DNA of 64,000 bases from CAYZXL01 sp964482435 (GTDB taxonomy: Bacteria > Auribacterota > JABMQX01). Numbering within the stretch: the first letter of the stretch is position 1; each line of letters opens with the position of its first letter. The position numbers were made by a program, and so were the translations under genes. Shown in pieces: positions 8,700 to 16,253 of the stretch. The DNA lies in NCBI GenBank assembly GCA_964482435.1, contig CAYZXL010000016.1, forward strand, positions 1 through 64,000, written 5' to 3'. The notes below the pieces were generated by a model that was not told where the DNA came from, made no database searches, and worked only from the letters and a program-made list of their open reading frames with translations.

Positions 8700-8971
8700 G
8701 GAGTCCGGACAGGAACCGCACCGAAACTAAGGAGATTCCCCTTCGTTTCAAAGGAATCCTGGGGAAGGTCGTTTTCGGTGGAACCGAACTCCACCAGAAC
8801 CTCTCGCAGGCGGCGGACATTGTCCGGTGTCGGCTCAAAGAAGATGTCTGTGTCTTTCGTGAAGCGGGGAAAGCCGTGAAACGCCACAGCGTATCCGCTC
8901 ACTATCATGTAGTCAACGTTGTGCTTTTCGAGTAACGCTAAACACTCTTCGAAATCTGGCTGGATATTCAT
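8681..8971 (-). pseudogene. Nucleotidyltransferase of the MNT/DUF6036 type, truncated
   Basis: The first 90 residues are a minimal nucleotidyltransferase domain: VDYMIVSGYAVAFHG carries the G-S/G-x-A-V-x-x-H-G signature and DTDIFF the catalytic Asp-x-Asp pair. Family members usually run to about 140-160 residues, with an I-D-L-L segment after the SFGAVPVR position; here the frame ends in TPAAAMM, encoded by DNA of the RTX fragment. The gene therefore lost its 3' part at a junction near 8700-8715. It overlaps the upstream small gene by 59 nt, the usual two-gene arrangement of such modules. Confidence 0.7.
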
Positions 8972-9101
8972 AGAGGAACTTCCCCGCTTCGAGTCGCAGT
9001 CGTTCGACGGCGTCGAGACGGGCCTCGGGCGTCTGCTGCCTCCAATACGCGCGCTCCTTCTCCCGTTGTTCTGCGTGAGTCGTGATAGTCAGTTTCTTCA
9101 T
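8913..9101 (-). CDS. Small partner protein of a nucleotidyltransferase module
   Basis: A 62-residue basic protein, MKKLTITTHAEQREKERAYW and on through TPEARLDAVERLRLE, ending YPARFRRVFSVTRKAQR. The arrangement T-P-E-x-R-L-x-A-V-E-x-L-R plus a C-terminal Y-P-x-R-x-x-R-V is characteristic of short proteins encoded directly upstream of DUF6036-like nucleotidyltransferases, where they are presumed cognate antidote or adaptor proteins. The ATG at 9101 has GAGAGG at fair spacing. Its partner is truncated, so the module is probably non-functional. The function is inferred from context only. Confidence 0.6.
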   Translation of the reverse strand: MKKLTITTHAEQREKERAYWRQQTPEARLDAVERLRLEAGKFLYEYPARFRRVFSVTRKAQR

Positions 9102-9297
9102 AGCGGCCTCTCGGACATCACATACACGGAGCCGTTCCATCGCCAGCGGGCTCCGCTATCAATATAACGAACTGCCGCAGATTTTCAAGCTCAGAACGCG
9201 TCTCACCTTCCCGGGAATCTCGCCGGCTCGTGATTCAATCGCCTGGTAATGGGGGAGAAAGAGAAGACACAGAGGCGAGGAGAGCGGTTTTTCCGAG

Positions 9298-9645
9298 TTA
9301 CTCTGAGTACGTATGTTTGACCAGGTCGCAGAGCATGGAGGGGGAGCGAAGGGGGCCGTCGCCGAGAGCGAAAAGGCGCTCGACGTTTTTGCCGCTTTCG
9401 TCTCGCATTTCCTTCACGCAGGGATTTCCGAAGGGGTCAACATTGGTCAGGCGGCAGAGGAGACAGACTGTGTCCTCGTAGATTTTGCTGAGGTAGGCGA
9501 GGGTTTCGAGGCGCTGGTCTGAGAGAAGCAAGACGATGCCTGGAGAATGTTTTGCATAGACCGCCAGGGCCGCCGCCATGAGGGCTGCGTTGACCTGGTC
9601 GGCGTAGAGCTTCCGCTTGTTCGCATCACCAGCGCAGGCGCGAAC
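9298..9645 (-). pseudogene. Duplicate of the 3' end of pgi
   Basis: The minus-strand frame encodes DANKRKLYADQVNAALMAAA and continues for about 90 residues to HTYSE. It matches the last ~100 residues of the intact pgi at 10736-12649 residue by residue with scattered substitutions, and the DNA is clearly homologous from about 9339 to 9630 versus 10770 to 11061. There is no start codon or ribosome-binding site at its 5' edge; homology stops where the hicBA promoter begins. It is a degenerate partial copy in direct orientation to the intact gene. Confidence 0.85.
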
Positions 9646-9656
9646 GAAAACCGGGC

Positions 9657-9684
9657 TTGACAGAACTCAACGGCGGGGTACAGT
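9657..9684 (+). promoter_or_regulatory. Sigma-70 promoter of hicBA
   Basis: A perfect -35 TTGACA (9657-9662), a 16-bp spacer and a -10 TACAGT (9679-9684; 4 of 6 to consensus). It lies directly at the edge of the duplicated pgi fragment and 74 nt upstream of hicB. Confidence 0.55.
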
Positions 9685-9691
9685 AAAGCAT

Positions 9692-9708
9692 GTGAACAAA
9701 GAGTTCAC
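9692..9708. promoter_or_regulatory. Palindromic candidate operator of hicBA
   Basis: GTGAAC-AAAGA-GTTCAC is a perfect 6-bp inverted repeat starting 8 nt after the -10 box; a third half-site GTTCAC occurs at 9735-9740. HicB-type antitoxins usually repress their own promoter through such repeats. This HicB is short and lacks an obvious DNA-binding tail, so the binding protein is uncertain. Confidence 0.4.
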
Positions 9709-9757
9709 GAACGAGACTGAGCGGAAAATCGAGTGTTCACAAGGCAGGAGGGATTCC

Positions 9758-9961
9758 ATGCGTTTCAAAGTTGTTCTGGAACCGAGTGACGAGGGCGGAT
9801 ATACCGTCTATGTACCTTCTTTACCTGGTTGCATCAGTGAAGGAGAGACGGTTGAAGAAGCTCTTAGAAATATCCGAGAGGCGATCGAACTGTATCTTGA
9901 GCCCGTGGAAGATGATTTGGTCACGGAGAGCACTGCACTGGTGCAGGAGATCGAATTGTGA
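9758..9961 (+). CDS. hicB: HicB-like antitoxin
   Basis: A 67-residue protein of the HicB superfamily with a partial RNase H-like fold: MRFKVVLEPSDEGGYTVYVP begins the strand pair, then LPGCISEGETVEEALRNI and a final helix with IREAIELYLE. These are the signature G-G-Y-x-V-x-V-P-x-L-P-G-C and E-T-x-E-E-A-L-x-N motifs. It neutralises the HicA mRNA interferase. The ATG at 9758 has AGGAGG seven bases upstream; an in-frame upstream extension has no such signal. Its stop overlaps the hicA start (GTGA), so the pair is translationally coupled. Unlike longer HicB forms it has no C-terminal HTH or RHH domain. Confidence 0.88.
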   Translation: MRFKVVLEPSDEGGYTVYVPSLPGCISEGETVEEALRNIREAIELYLEPVEDDLVTESTALVQEIEL

Positions 9962-10185
9962 CCAAAGTGCCCAGCCTGCCGCATACCCGCATTATCAGAG
10001 CTTTACAGAGGGACGGATGGACAGTAGTGCGTCAGCGCGGCAGCCACATTCGATTACAGAAACGCGTAGGCAACGAGGTGCGTAAGATAACTGTCCCAAC
10101 GCACCGGCCAGTCAAGCGTTCTACTTTGGCGCACATCCTCAAGCAAGCGCGATTGGATGCTGACGAGTTCGTGAAGTTGCTGTGA
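9958..10185 (+). CDS. hicA: HicA-like mRNA interferase toxin
   Basis: A 75-residue HicA/YcfA protein with a double-stranded-RNA-binding-like fold. The first helix (HTRIIRALQRDGW) and the catalytic RQRGSHIRLQK strand with its essential histidine are conserved, followed by ITVPTHRPVKRSTLAHILKQ, the usual V-P-x-H-x-x-x-x-x-x-x-L-x-x-I-L-K block. HicA toxins cleave mRNA and stall translation under stress. The GTG start overlaps the hicB stop by 4 nt. The antitoxin-first order is the less common arrangement for this family but well known. Confidence 0.9.
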   Translation: MTKVPSLPHTRIIRALQRDGWTVVRQRGSHIRLQKRVGNEVRKITVPTHRPVKRSTLAHILKQARLDADEFVKLL

Positions 10186-10273
10186 GCAACAACTGGCGAA
10201 TCCCCTCGGCCTCCTTCCAGGCCTGTTCAGGGGAGATGAGAGGCGCCTTGAAGGACGCGGGGTCAACCTTCAC
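10139..10273 (-). pseudogene. Remnant of an ImmA/IrrE-like partner of the XRE regulator
   Basis: A 44-codon frame starts with GTG overlapping the stop of the XRE gene by 4 nt (GTGA). It reads VDPASFKAPLISPEQAWKEA and then EGIRQLLL before running into the antisense of hicA. XRE regulators of this kind are often followed by an ImmA/IrrE metallopeptidase whose N-terminus has a similar K-A-P-x-I-S-x-E-x-x-W-x-x-A-E pattern. The sequence appears to break off at the hicA 3' end, near 10190, so it would be a 5' stub. The identification is tentative. Confidence 0.4.
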
Positions 10274-10656
10274 CGCCCCGCTCTCCTGATGTTCTCTGCG
10301 ACCTGTCTCATCTCTTCCCGGGTCGGCTTCTGACCTCTTAGGGTCCGGAAGAATGTGGGCAAGGCCTTGACCAGTTCCGGGTCTTTCATCAAGTCCTCCG
10401 GCACTATTCCCTGATCCGCGGCTGCCAGGTCGAAGAACTGGTACCAGTCATCAGACCCCGATTGGATGCCAAGAGCCCTGGCATAACGTTCCAGGATTTC
10501 CCTGCTTCTCGGAGGAGGCGAGAGACCTCTCTCCATTCGGCTTATGTTTGCCGCATCCGCCCCTGCCCTCTTACAGAACTCACGCAAAGTCAGCTTGTTT
10601 CGTTGCCGAAGCGATTCGAGGAAACCGCCAAAATTGGTCCGAACAGTATCGCTCAT
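10270..10656 (-). CDS. XRE-family HTH transcriptional regulator
   Basis: A 128-residue DNA-binding protein. The N-terminal helix-turn-helix is of Cro/CI type: FGGFLESLRQRNKLTLREFC, then AGADAANISRMERGLSPPP. After it comes a helical part with YARALGIQSGSDDWYQFFDL and a C-terminal LPTFFRTLRGQKPT segment shared with regulators that pair with ImmA/IrrE peptidases. The ATG at 10656 has GGGAGGG at good spacing; the 14-residue upstream extension crosses the operator and is unlikely. It transcribes toward hicA, convergently. A palindrome overlapping its own -10 box suggests autorepression. Confidence 0.85.
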   Translation of the reverse strand: MSDTVRTNFGGFLESLRQRNKLTLREFCKRAGADAANISRMERGLSPPPRSREILERYARALGIQSGSDDWYQFFDLAAADQGIVPEDLMKDPELVKALPTFFRTLRGQKPTREEMRQVAENIRRAGR

Positions 10657-10676
10657 GCTTGTCCCTCCCCCAAGCG

Positions 10677-10715
10677 TGTTGTATAAAAGATACAACAAGG
10701 GGGCCGTCGTGTCAA
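10677..10715 (-). promoter_or_regulatory. XRE promoter with overlapping palindromic operator
   Basis: Minus strand: -35 TTGACA (10710-10715), 17-bp spacer, -10 TATCTT (10687-10692). The -10 sits inside a perfect inverted repeat TGTTGTAT-AAAAG-ATACAACA (10677-10697), 20 nt upstream of the XRE start. A repressor bound there would block RNA polymerase, so autoregulation by the XRE protein is the simple reading. Confidence 0.65.
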
Positions 10716-10735
10716 TGCCCTGGACGAAAAAAGTT

Positions 10736-12649
10736 TCAGTAGGTGTCCCTCAGCAATTCGAAAAGGACGAAGGGGGAGCGAAGGGGGCCGTCGCCGAGAG
10801 CGAAAAGGCGCTCGACGTTCTCACTGCTTTCGTCTCGCATTTCCTTTACGCAGGGATTTCCGAATGGGTCAACGTTCGTCAGGCGGCAGAGGAGATAGAT
10901 TGTGTCCTCGTAGATTTTGCTGAGGTGGGCGAGGGTTTCGAGGCTCTGGTCTGAGAGAAGGAAGACGATGCTCGGGGAATGCTTGCCATAGACCGCCAGC
11001 GCCGCCGCCACGAGGGCCGCGTTGACCTGGTCGGCGTAGAGCTTCTGCTTGTTCGCATCGCGGGCGTAGGCGTATCGGAATCGTTCTTCGGCTCGGACCT
11101 GGCACAGGAGGAAGTTCCAGTAGAGGAAGAACCGGGAATTTCCGAGCGGGCCTTCGATCTCGTAATGGGTGTTGCGGGGATAGGGCATTCCGACCATCGC
11201 GAAAAGCTCGTTTCCCTCCTTGGCGAGCCCTTCCATGACGAATTGAGCCAGCTCGTTGAGGTTGTGGCCGATTCTTTCCGAGTTGTGGCCGAGGTACATC
11301 ATTTTGACGCCGGTAAGCTCTTTCTCAAGGAAGATGAACCGGGCCAACTGCCACGCAAGGTTTTCGTCGGAATGAACGTCGAGGGCCTTATCCGCTCGGT
11401 CGGAGGCTTCCCAGTAGGCGCGGGTGTCCATTCCCAAAAGATACATCGGGGCAAGGTTCAGGGAGGTTTTCAGGCCGCAATAGCGACCGGCTATTCTTCG
11501 CGGAAAGGGAAGAACGAGTGACCCGTGGTCCTCACCCAGCGCTTTGAGCTCGCCAGCGTTCGCATAGATGATGCTGACGGGGAATCTGCCGTGCAGAACT
11601 TCTTCGGCTGCTTTGGTTTCCTCGGTGCTTCCGCCGCGGGAGAAAGAGAACATGACGGTGTTTTTGCCGTGAGCATCGTCGGGAATCTTGTCCATCTCGT
11701 CGGCGGAATGGAGAGGTATCCATTTCTTCCGGCAAGAAGGCTCAGAGTTGTAAAGGTTCGCGAGGGCGTGCCAGCGCATTTCGTTTCCGCCGATGCCCAA
11801 GGTGATGACGTACTTGAGTCGTTTTCTGACGGTGGCGATTGCTCTTTGCCTTTTCGCGCCGCAGGCGGATTTCTGAACGTCCGTGCCGAGCTTGTCGAGG
11901 AGAAAGCCGCCAATGATTCCTGCCTCATTTGTCCCGTATTTCTGCCTCATTTCCGGAAGAATCCGGCTGGCATCGGGCATCTCTCCGTTGAAGAACCTCT
12001 CGCGGGCTTCCATGATCCCGCCCTTGAACACGGGAAGAGGCTCGCTCCTCAGCAGGACAAGAACTGAGTCGCAATATTCGTCCAACAGACGACGCCGCTC
12101 GGCGCTGACGTGCCGCTCGGGGGACTTGAATCCTACGAAGTGGATTTTGCCTCGCGAAAATTCCAGCCCCTGCGAGCCAGGCGCGAAAGCCATCGTGGGG
12201 ACATTTGAGAAAGGGACCGTTTGCCCCTCTGGACACCGGCTAATTCTGTATCGGATGGCAGGGGGCCGGAGGCAAACTTTCGTTTCCATGGCCGCGAGAA
12301 TCTCTTTCTCGGTCTTCCCGGCTTTCTCCGACAATGCACGGACGAAAGCTGTGGGATCCAGCATGGAGGGCAAGGCTCGCTGGACCTCCGCGGCGGTGAC
12401 AATTTCCAGTTCCGCCTGAACGCCAGCGGAGAAATCTTCCACGTTGGTTTCGGGAAAGCCGACCTTTTCGAGGGCGGCAGATACTTCTGCGGTCGAGGTC
12501 TCTCCCATTTCAGCGAGGTAGTCGAGTACCCGCTTCCCAATGAGGGATTGCAGAAAAATCTTCTCGGTTACCTCGTTTGGCAGACCGAAAACTGAGGCGA
12601 GTTGACGAAGAGCAGACACAACACCAGGGACTTGTGCGTCGCTCGGCAT
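10736..12649 (-). CDS. pgi: Glucose-6-phosphate isomerase family protein, divergent, with an extra N-terminal region
   Basis: A 637-residue protein. The region from about residue 230 carries the double SIS-domain features of phosphoglucose isomerase: LGIGGNEMRWHALANL, the sugar-phosphate loop SFSRGGSTEETKAA, RIAGRYCGLKTSLNLAP (equivalent of the G-G-R-x-S block), and PYPRNTHYEIEGP near the catalytic histidine. It would interconvert glucose-6-phosphate and fructose-6-phosphate. The loops differ from canonical PGI (for example SRGGSTEET instead of S-K-T-F-T-T-x-E-T). The first ~170 residues are helical and contain a four-helix, HTH-like stretch not typical of PGI. Its 3' third is duplicated at 9298-9645. 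The ATG is the first in frame; no other start is better supported. Confidence 0.75.
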   Translation of the reverse strand: MPSDAQVPGVVSALRQLASVFGLPNEVTEKIFLQSLIGKRVLDYLAEMGETSTAEVSAALEKVGFPETNVEDFSAGVQAELEIVTAAEVQRALPSMLDPTAFVRALSEKAGKTEKEILAAMETKVCLRPPAIRYRISRCPEGQTVPFSNVPTMAFAPGSQGLEFSRGKIHFVGFKSPERHVSAERRRLLDEYCDSVLVLLRSEPLPVFKGGIMEARERFFNGEMPDASRILPEMRQKYGTNEAGIIGGFLLDKLGTDVQKSACGAKRQRAIATVRKRLKYVITLGIGGNEMRWHALANLYNSEPSCRKKWIPLHSADEMDKIPDDAHGKNTVMFSFSRGGSTEETKAAEEVLHGRFPVSIIYANAGELKALGEDHGSLVLPFPRRIAGRYCGLKTSLNLAPMYLLGMDTRAYWEASDRADKALDVHSDENLAWQLARFIFLEKELTGVKMMYLGHNSERIGHNLNELAQFVMEGLAKEGNELFAMVGMPYPRNTHYEIEGPLGNSRFFLYWNFLLCQVRAEERFRYAYARDANKQKLYADQVNAALVAAALAVYGKHSPSIVFLLSDQSLETLAHLSKIYEDTIYLLCRLTNVDPFGNPCVKEMRDESSENVERLFALGDGPLRSPFVLFELLRDTY

Positions 12650-12800
12650 GGAAAGCTCCTTACACTTTCAGGTCCACACGAGGCGGCTTTGGGCAGAGTC
12701 CTGCGACGAGCATTCGGCGAGAAGAAATCCCCTTTTCGGCGCCCTCTCACACCGGCGCCAACGACGGCGCGCAAATCAGATGCCGGGCACGCGGCCTCGC

Positions 12801-13739
12801 TCACGCCATCAGCTTTTTCATCAGGTCAATCGTCGAGCAGACGTGACCAGCGGACTTCTTCAGTTTCTCGGAATCTTCCGGTGAGAGTTCCAACTCCACA
12901 ACCTTCTCGACACCTTCTTTTCCGAGGATGACCGGAACGCCTACGAAGACATCGCTAAGGCCGTATTCGCCTTCCAGCTTGACGCAGCAGGGGAGAAGCT
13001 GCTTCTGGTCGAGGAGGATGCTTTCGACCATGGCGGCGGCCGCTGCCGCGGGGGCGTAGTAGGCGCTTCCCGTCTTGAGGAGGGCGACTATCTCTCCTCC
13101 CGCGTTCTGGGTGCGGGCGATCATCCGGTCAATGGCTTCCTTCGGGAGAAGTTTCCCGATGGGAATGCCGGAAACCGTCGAGTAAGCCGGCAAAGGGACC
13201 ATCGAATCGCCGTGCCCGCCCAGGACCATTGCCGAGACTTCCCTCACCGACACGCCCAACTCCATCGCGATGAAGCACCGAAACCTCACCGAATCGAGGA
13301 CGCCCGCCATCCCAACAACTCGCTTCTTCCCGAATCCGCTTCGCTCGTACGCGAGATAAGTCATCACGTCGAGGGGGTTGCTGACCATCACGATGATGGA
13401 ATCCGGCGCGAATTTGACGACGTTGTCAACGACCCCAGCGACGATGGTCGCGTTGGTCTTCAGGAGGTCGTCGCGGGACATTCCGGGCTTTCGGGCGATG
13501 CCTGCGGTCACGACGACGACGTTGCTTCCGGCGATGTCCTTGTAGTCGCTGGAGCCGGTAATAGTGACGTCAATCCCCAGCAGGGGCGCCATTTCCAGCA
13601 TGTCCAGGGCTTTGCCCTGAGGCATCCCCTCGATGATGTCGGTCATGACGACGTCGGCAATGTTGAGCTGTGCCAGGCTCAGAGCCGTCGTCGCTCCGAC
13701 ATTTCCTGCGCCAATGACCGCTACTTTTGCGTTAGCCAT
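12801..13739 (-). CDS. mdh: Malate dehydrogenase, LDH-like type
   Basis: A 312-residue NAD-dependent malate dehydrogenase. It has the Rossmann GAGNVGATTA loop, an Asp (VVMTDI) that prefers NAD, substrate-binding arginines in ARKPGMSRDD, the NPLDVMTY block and the catalytic histidine in GGHGDSMV. The ARKPGMSR loop is the malate-type rather than lactate-type sequence. The ATG at 13739 has AGGAGG just upstream; the open frame beyond it (to 13865) has no start signal. It stands alone between pgi and the small zinc protein gene. Confidence 0.93.
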   Translation of the reverse strand: MANAKVAVIGAGNVGATTALSLAQLNIADVVMTDIIEGMPQGKALDMLEMAPLLGIDVTITGSSDYKDIAGSNVVVVTAGIARKPGMSRDDLLKTNATIVAGVVDNVVKFAPDSIIVMVSNPLDVMTYLAYERSGFGKKRVVGMAGVLDSVRFRCFIAMELGVSVREVSAMVLGGHGDSMVPLPAYSTVSGIPIGKLLPKEAIDRMIARTQNAGGEIVALLKTGSAYYAPAAAAAAMVESILLDQKQLLPCCVKLEGEYGLSDVFVGVPVILGKEGVEKVVELELSPEDSEKLKKSAGHVCSTIDLMKKLMA

Positions 13740-14032
13740 CCCTTGTCCTCCTTGCCTCCGACAGGTCAGAGGTAGTTGTTGATTAAGGCTCACCTGTGGT
13801 GAGCACTTCCTGCATATAAAGCAACAGGCAGAACGCGTCGTGCGTGCCGCCTGGGGGTGACGCAAAAGCCGGTATAGTTAACGATGGCGCCGCGGATACC
13901 TCGCCCCGGCGCATAGCAACCCCCTGAACGAGCGGTCCCCATTTCCCGGCAGCCGGCGAAGCGCCGCACCCTGCCATCGGAGCTCCTGGCCCGGAGCGCT
14001 GCCCCGGACGTGGTGCGTTCCCGTCCGGTGAA

Positions 14033-14182
14033 CTACTTCTTCATCGGCAGTATCTTGTAAAGACCCGTGCCGCAGGTCGGGCAAACTCCCTTGAGTGCGG
14101 GCCGGCCATTCTTCATGGTCACTTGAACTGGGTTGGCGATTTCTCTTTTCGCCTTGCACTTTACACAATATGCGTCAGACAT
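14033..14182 (-). CDS. DUF5679-type mini zinc-ribbon protein (49 residues)
   Basis: A very short gene: MSDAYCVKCKAKREIANPVQ, then VTMKNGRPALKGVCPTCGTG and LYKILPMKK. The two Cys-x2-Cys knuckles 27 residues apart make a treble-clef/zinc-ribbon, and the T-M-K-N-G-R-P-A-x-x-G-x-C-P-x-C-G string is the hallmark of DUF5679 proteins found across many uncultivated bacteria. Some lie near DNA-topology or ribosomal genes, but the function is unknown. A purine-rich stretch (GGAAGCGGGAAG) precedes the ATG. Confidence 0.85.
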   Translation of the reverse strand: MSDAYCVKCKAKREIANPVQVTMKNGRPALKGVCPTCGTGLYKILPMKK

Positions 14183-14310
14183 ACTTCCCGCTTCCTTTCC
14201 CGGTTTTGTGCTTAAACGTCACTCCACTGTTCGGTATCCAAAAAATCGGAAAGTGTCCACAAGCTATCAGCCAAGCGCCATAGTGTCAAGGAAAAAGCTG
14301 TCGTGGAAAT

Positions 14311-16068
14311 TCACGGGTTTTTGCCTACGGCGCGCTGGAGCCACTGGTTAAGGTTTCCTTGAAAGCGACAATCGAGGCACCCGCCCCTGTCTTTGCTGCA
14401 ATAGTCTCTGAAAAGCTGGTGGAGACCTTGTTGAGCGACGGCAGAGGTAACGAGGTCTTCCCTTTGGTGCCGCCCGAAGAGGCGGTGCCGCATGAAACGG
14501 GTGACCTTGTTTTCCTGCAACTTCGGCAGGAAGTTGTAGAGGAGGTAGAGAGTGCTCTCGTACTCTTCTGCTGACTGCCGGAAGTGCAGAAGCAGGATGG
14601 GTATCGCCACGTTCACGAGAATCTCGCGGACGCGGCTTTCGCCGAGGAGGCTCACGGGCCGGGAGAGCTTGTCTCCGCCGAGGACGTACCGGAAGGACCA
14701 GTACTTGTCTTCCTCGCAGCGAAACAGTGCGTGGAGTTTCCCGACAGCGTCGAGGTAACGCTTCCGAATGTCGTCTTTTTGGTGGGAGCTCCGGGCAACG
14801 TCCAGCTCCTGCCGAAAGCGGTCGTAGTCTTCGGCGAATTCGGCGCCGGTCTTCTTAAGTTCGTGGAAGATGCGAACCATCGTTGAGAAGACGGACTGGC
14901 TTCTATGGCGATGGACCCACTGGCTCGCGGCGGCGATTCTCCGCAGGGGTGAGTTGAGGGGACGGACACGGAGGTTCCATTTTTCGGAATCCATGGGAAA
15001 ATAGGTCGTGCGAGCTGCGAAGTCCCGCCAGACGCTTTCCATGAAACGAAAGAAGCCCGATGTTTCGTCATCCCAGCCCGGCGCCTCCTCTCCCGGAAAA
15101 AGACCCGAAAGATGCATCAGAACGCTCTGGATGGGATAGTGCGAAAAACCCCCCGAACGCTCGCTCGTTTGAAGCCGGAGGACGTCTAACGGAATTCGCT
15201 CCGCAAGAATCAGAAAAGGCTCCTTGTTGGTGGGGTATCCGAGGGCTTCCATCAAGCCTCCATAGAGGACTGCATCGTGGCTTGTCTCCGCGAGCCACTC
15301 GGCATATCGCGCTGCTTTCTCAAGGATTCGCCACTCCCCCGCAATGCTCAGAAGGGTGCTGACCCGTCCTTTGCTGAGAGTTGCCAGAAGCTCGGCACAG
15401 CGCCCAAGACCGGCTTTCCGGGTGTAAGGGAAATCTTCGGTCTCGATCTGGCCGACAATCTTGCCGAGGGGTCTGGTAAGGTGCCTGGACAGTTCGAGCT
15501 GCGGGATTTTCTCCCCGGAGGAGGTGCTCAGAAACATGTCATCAGTGTCCCGCCACATGCAAACGTGAGCGATGACACTATCGAAGCGAGGTTCACGGTG
15601 ATGGCGATGCTCTTCCCAGTGGGAGGAGCGGACGTGAATTTCGATGTCCCCCCTCACAACCTCGCCCCCTTCAAACTCCACGGCCGCCTGCATGAAGTCC
15701 GGTCCTGCCTCCAGGTTCCATATTCCGGGGGAAATGACTCTGACGGCTCGTCCGTCAGCCGTGCGGAGATTCTTCAGGTAGGTCTGGGTGTACCACAGAC
15801 AGGAAACCAGGCGTTCCGAGATGGGAAGGTAGTCGCTGACCTGCTCGGCAAGGACAGCCGAGTCGCTTTCCTTGAAAACGGAATAATCTGTCCGGAAACA
15901 CGGTCCTGCCATAGGGCTCGACGCGACAGTTCGTTCGCTAAGGGTCCTTCGTCGCTCGCCGGGTCTTGCAGCGACGAACCGAAACACCAAGTTGCAGTCA
16001 ATGGAACAACAGTAACAACTCTCAACGACCTTAATATCAAATGTCTCAGCGCGGCGAAAGGGAAACAT
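14311..16068 (-). CDS. DUF2851 family protein
   Basis: About 585 residues. The DUF2851 core starts near residue 85 with LVSCLWYTQTYLKNLRTADG, then ISPGIWNLEAGPDFMQAAV and a VRGDIEIHVRSSHWEEH strand with a following DSVIAHVCMWRD, which are family signatures. Helical repeats fill the rest, and the protein ends with a cysteine cluster (CSKDRGGCLDCRFQ). Family function is unknown. The ATG at 16068 has GGAGGG eight bases upstream; a later ATG at 15912 (533 residues) would drop an unfamiliar N-terminal stretch but has a weak ribosome-binding site. The upstream frame to 16149 is unlikely. Confidence 0.82.
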   Translation of the reverse strand: MFPFRRAETFDIKVVESCYCCSIDCNLVFRFVAARPGERRRTLSERTVASSPMAGPCFRTDYSVFKESDSAVLAEQVSDYLPISERLVSCLWYTQTYLKNLRTADGRAVRVISPGIWNLEAGPDFMQAAVEFEGGEVVRGDIEIHVRSSHWEEHRHHREPRFDSVIAHVCMWRDTDDMFLSTSSGEKIPQLELSRHLTRPLGKIVGQIETEDFPYTRKAGLGRCAELLATLSKGRVSTLLSIAGEWRILEKAARYAEWLAETSHDAVLYGGLMEALGYPTNKEPFLILAERIPLDVLRLQTSERSGGFSHYPIQSVLMHLSGLFPGEEAPGWDDETSGFFRFMESVWRDFAARTTYFPMDSEKWNLRVRPLNSPLRRIAAASQWVHRHRSQSVFSTMVRIFHELKKTGAEFAEDYDRFRQELDVARSSHQKDDIRKRYLDAVGKLHALFRCEEDKYWSFRYVLGGDKLSRPVSLLGESRVREILVNVAIPILLLHFRQSAEEYESTLYLLYNFLPKLQENKVTRFMRHRLFGRHQREDLVTSAVAQQGLHQLFRDYCSKDRGGCLDCRFQGNLNQWLQRAVGKNP

Positions 16069-16253
16069 GGAACCCTCCGGTGCGCCTCCACGCGCGGCCG
16101 AGCGTACCTCCCTTCGGGCAACTGCGCCCGGCGTCTTGGGCGCTCTCATAAAAGCCTTGACACTCGACGGCGGATTTGAGAAATTCGGCTGACTTTAACT
16201 GATGGTCAGGAGGAGTGCTGAAAACAATAAACCATCCAGAAGGGGGAGAGAGT

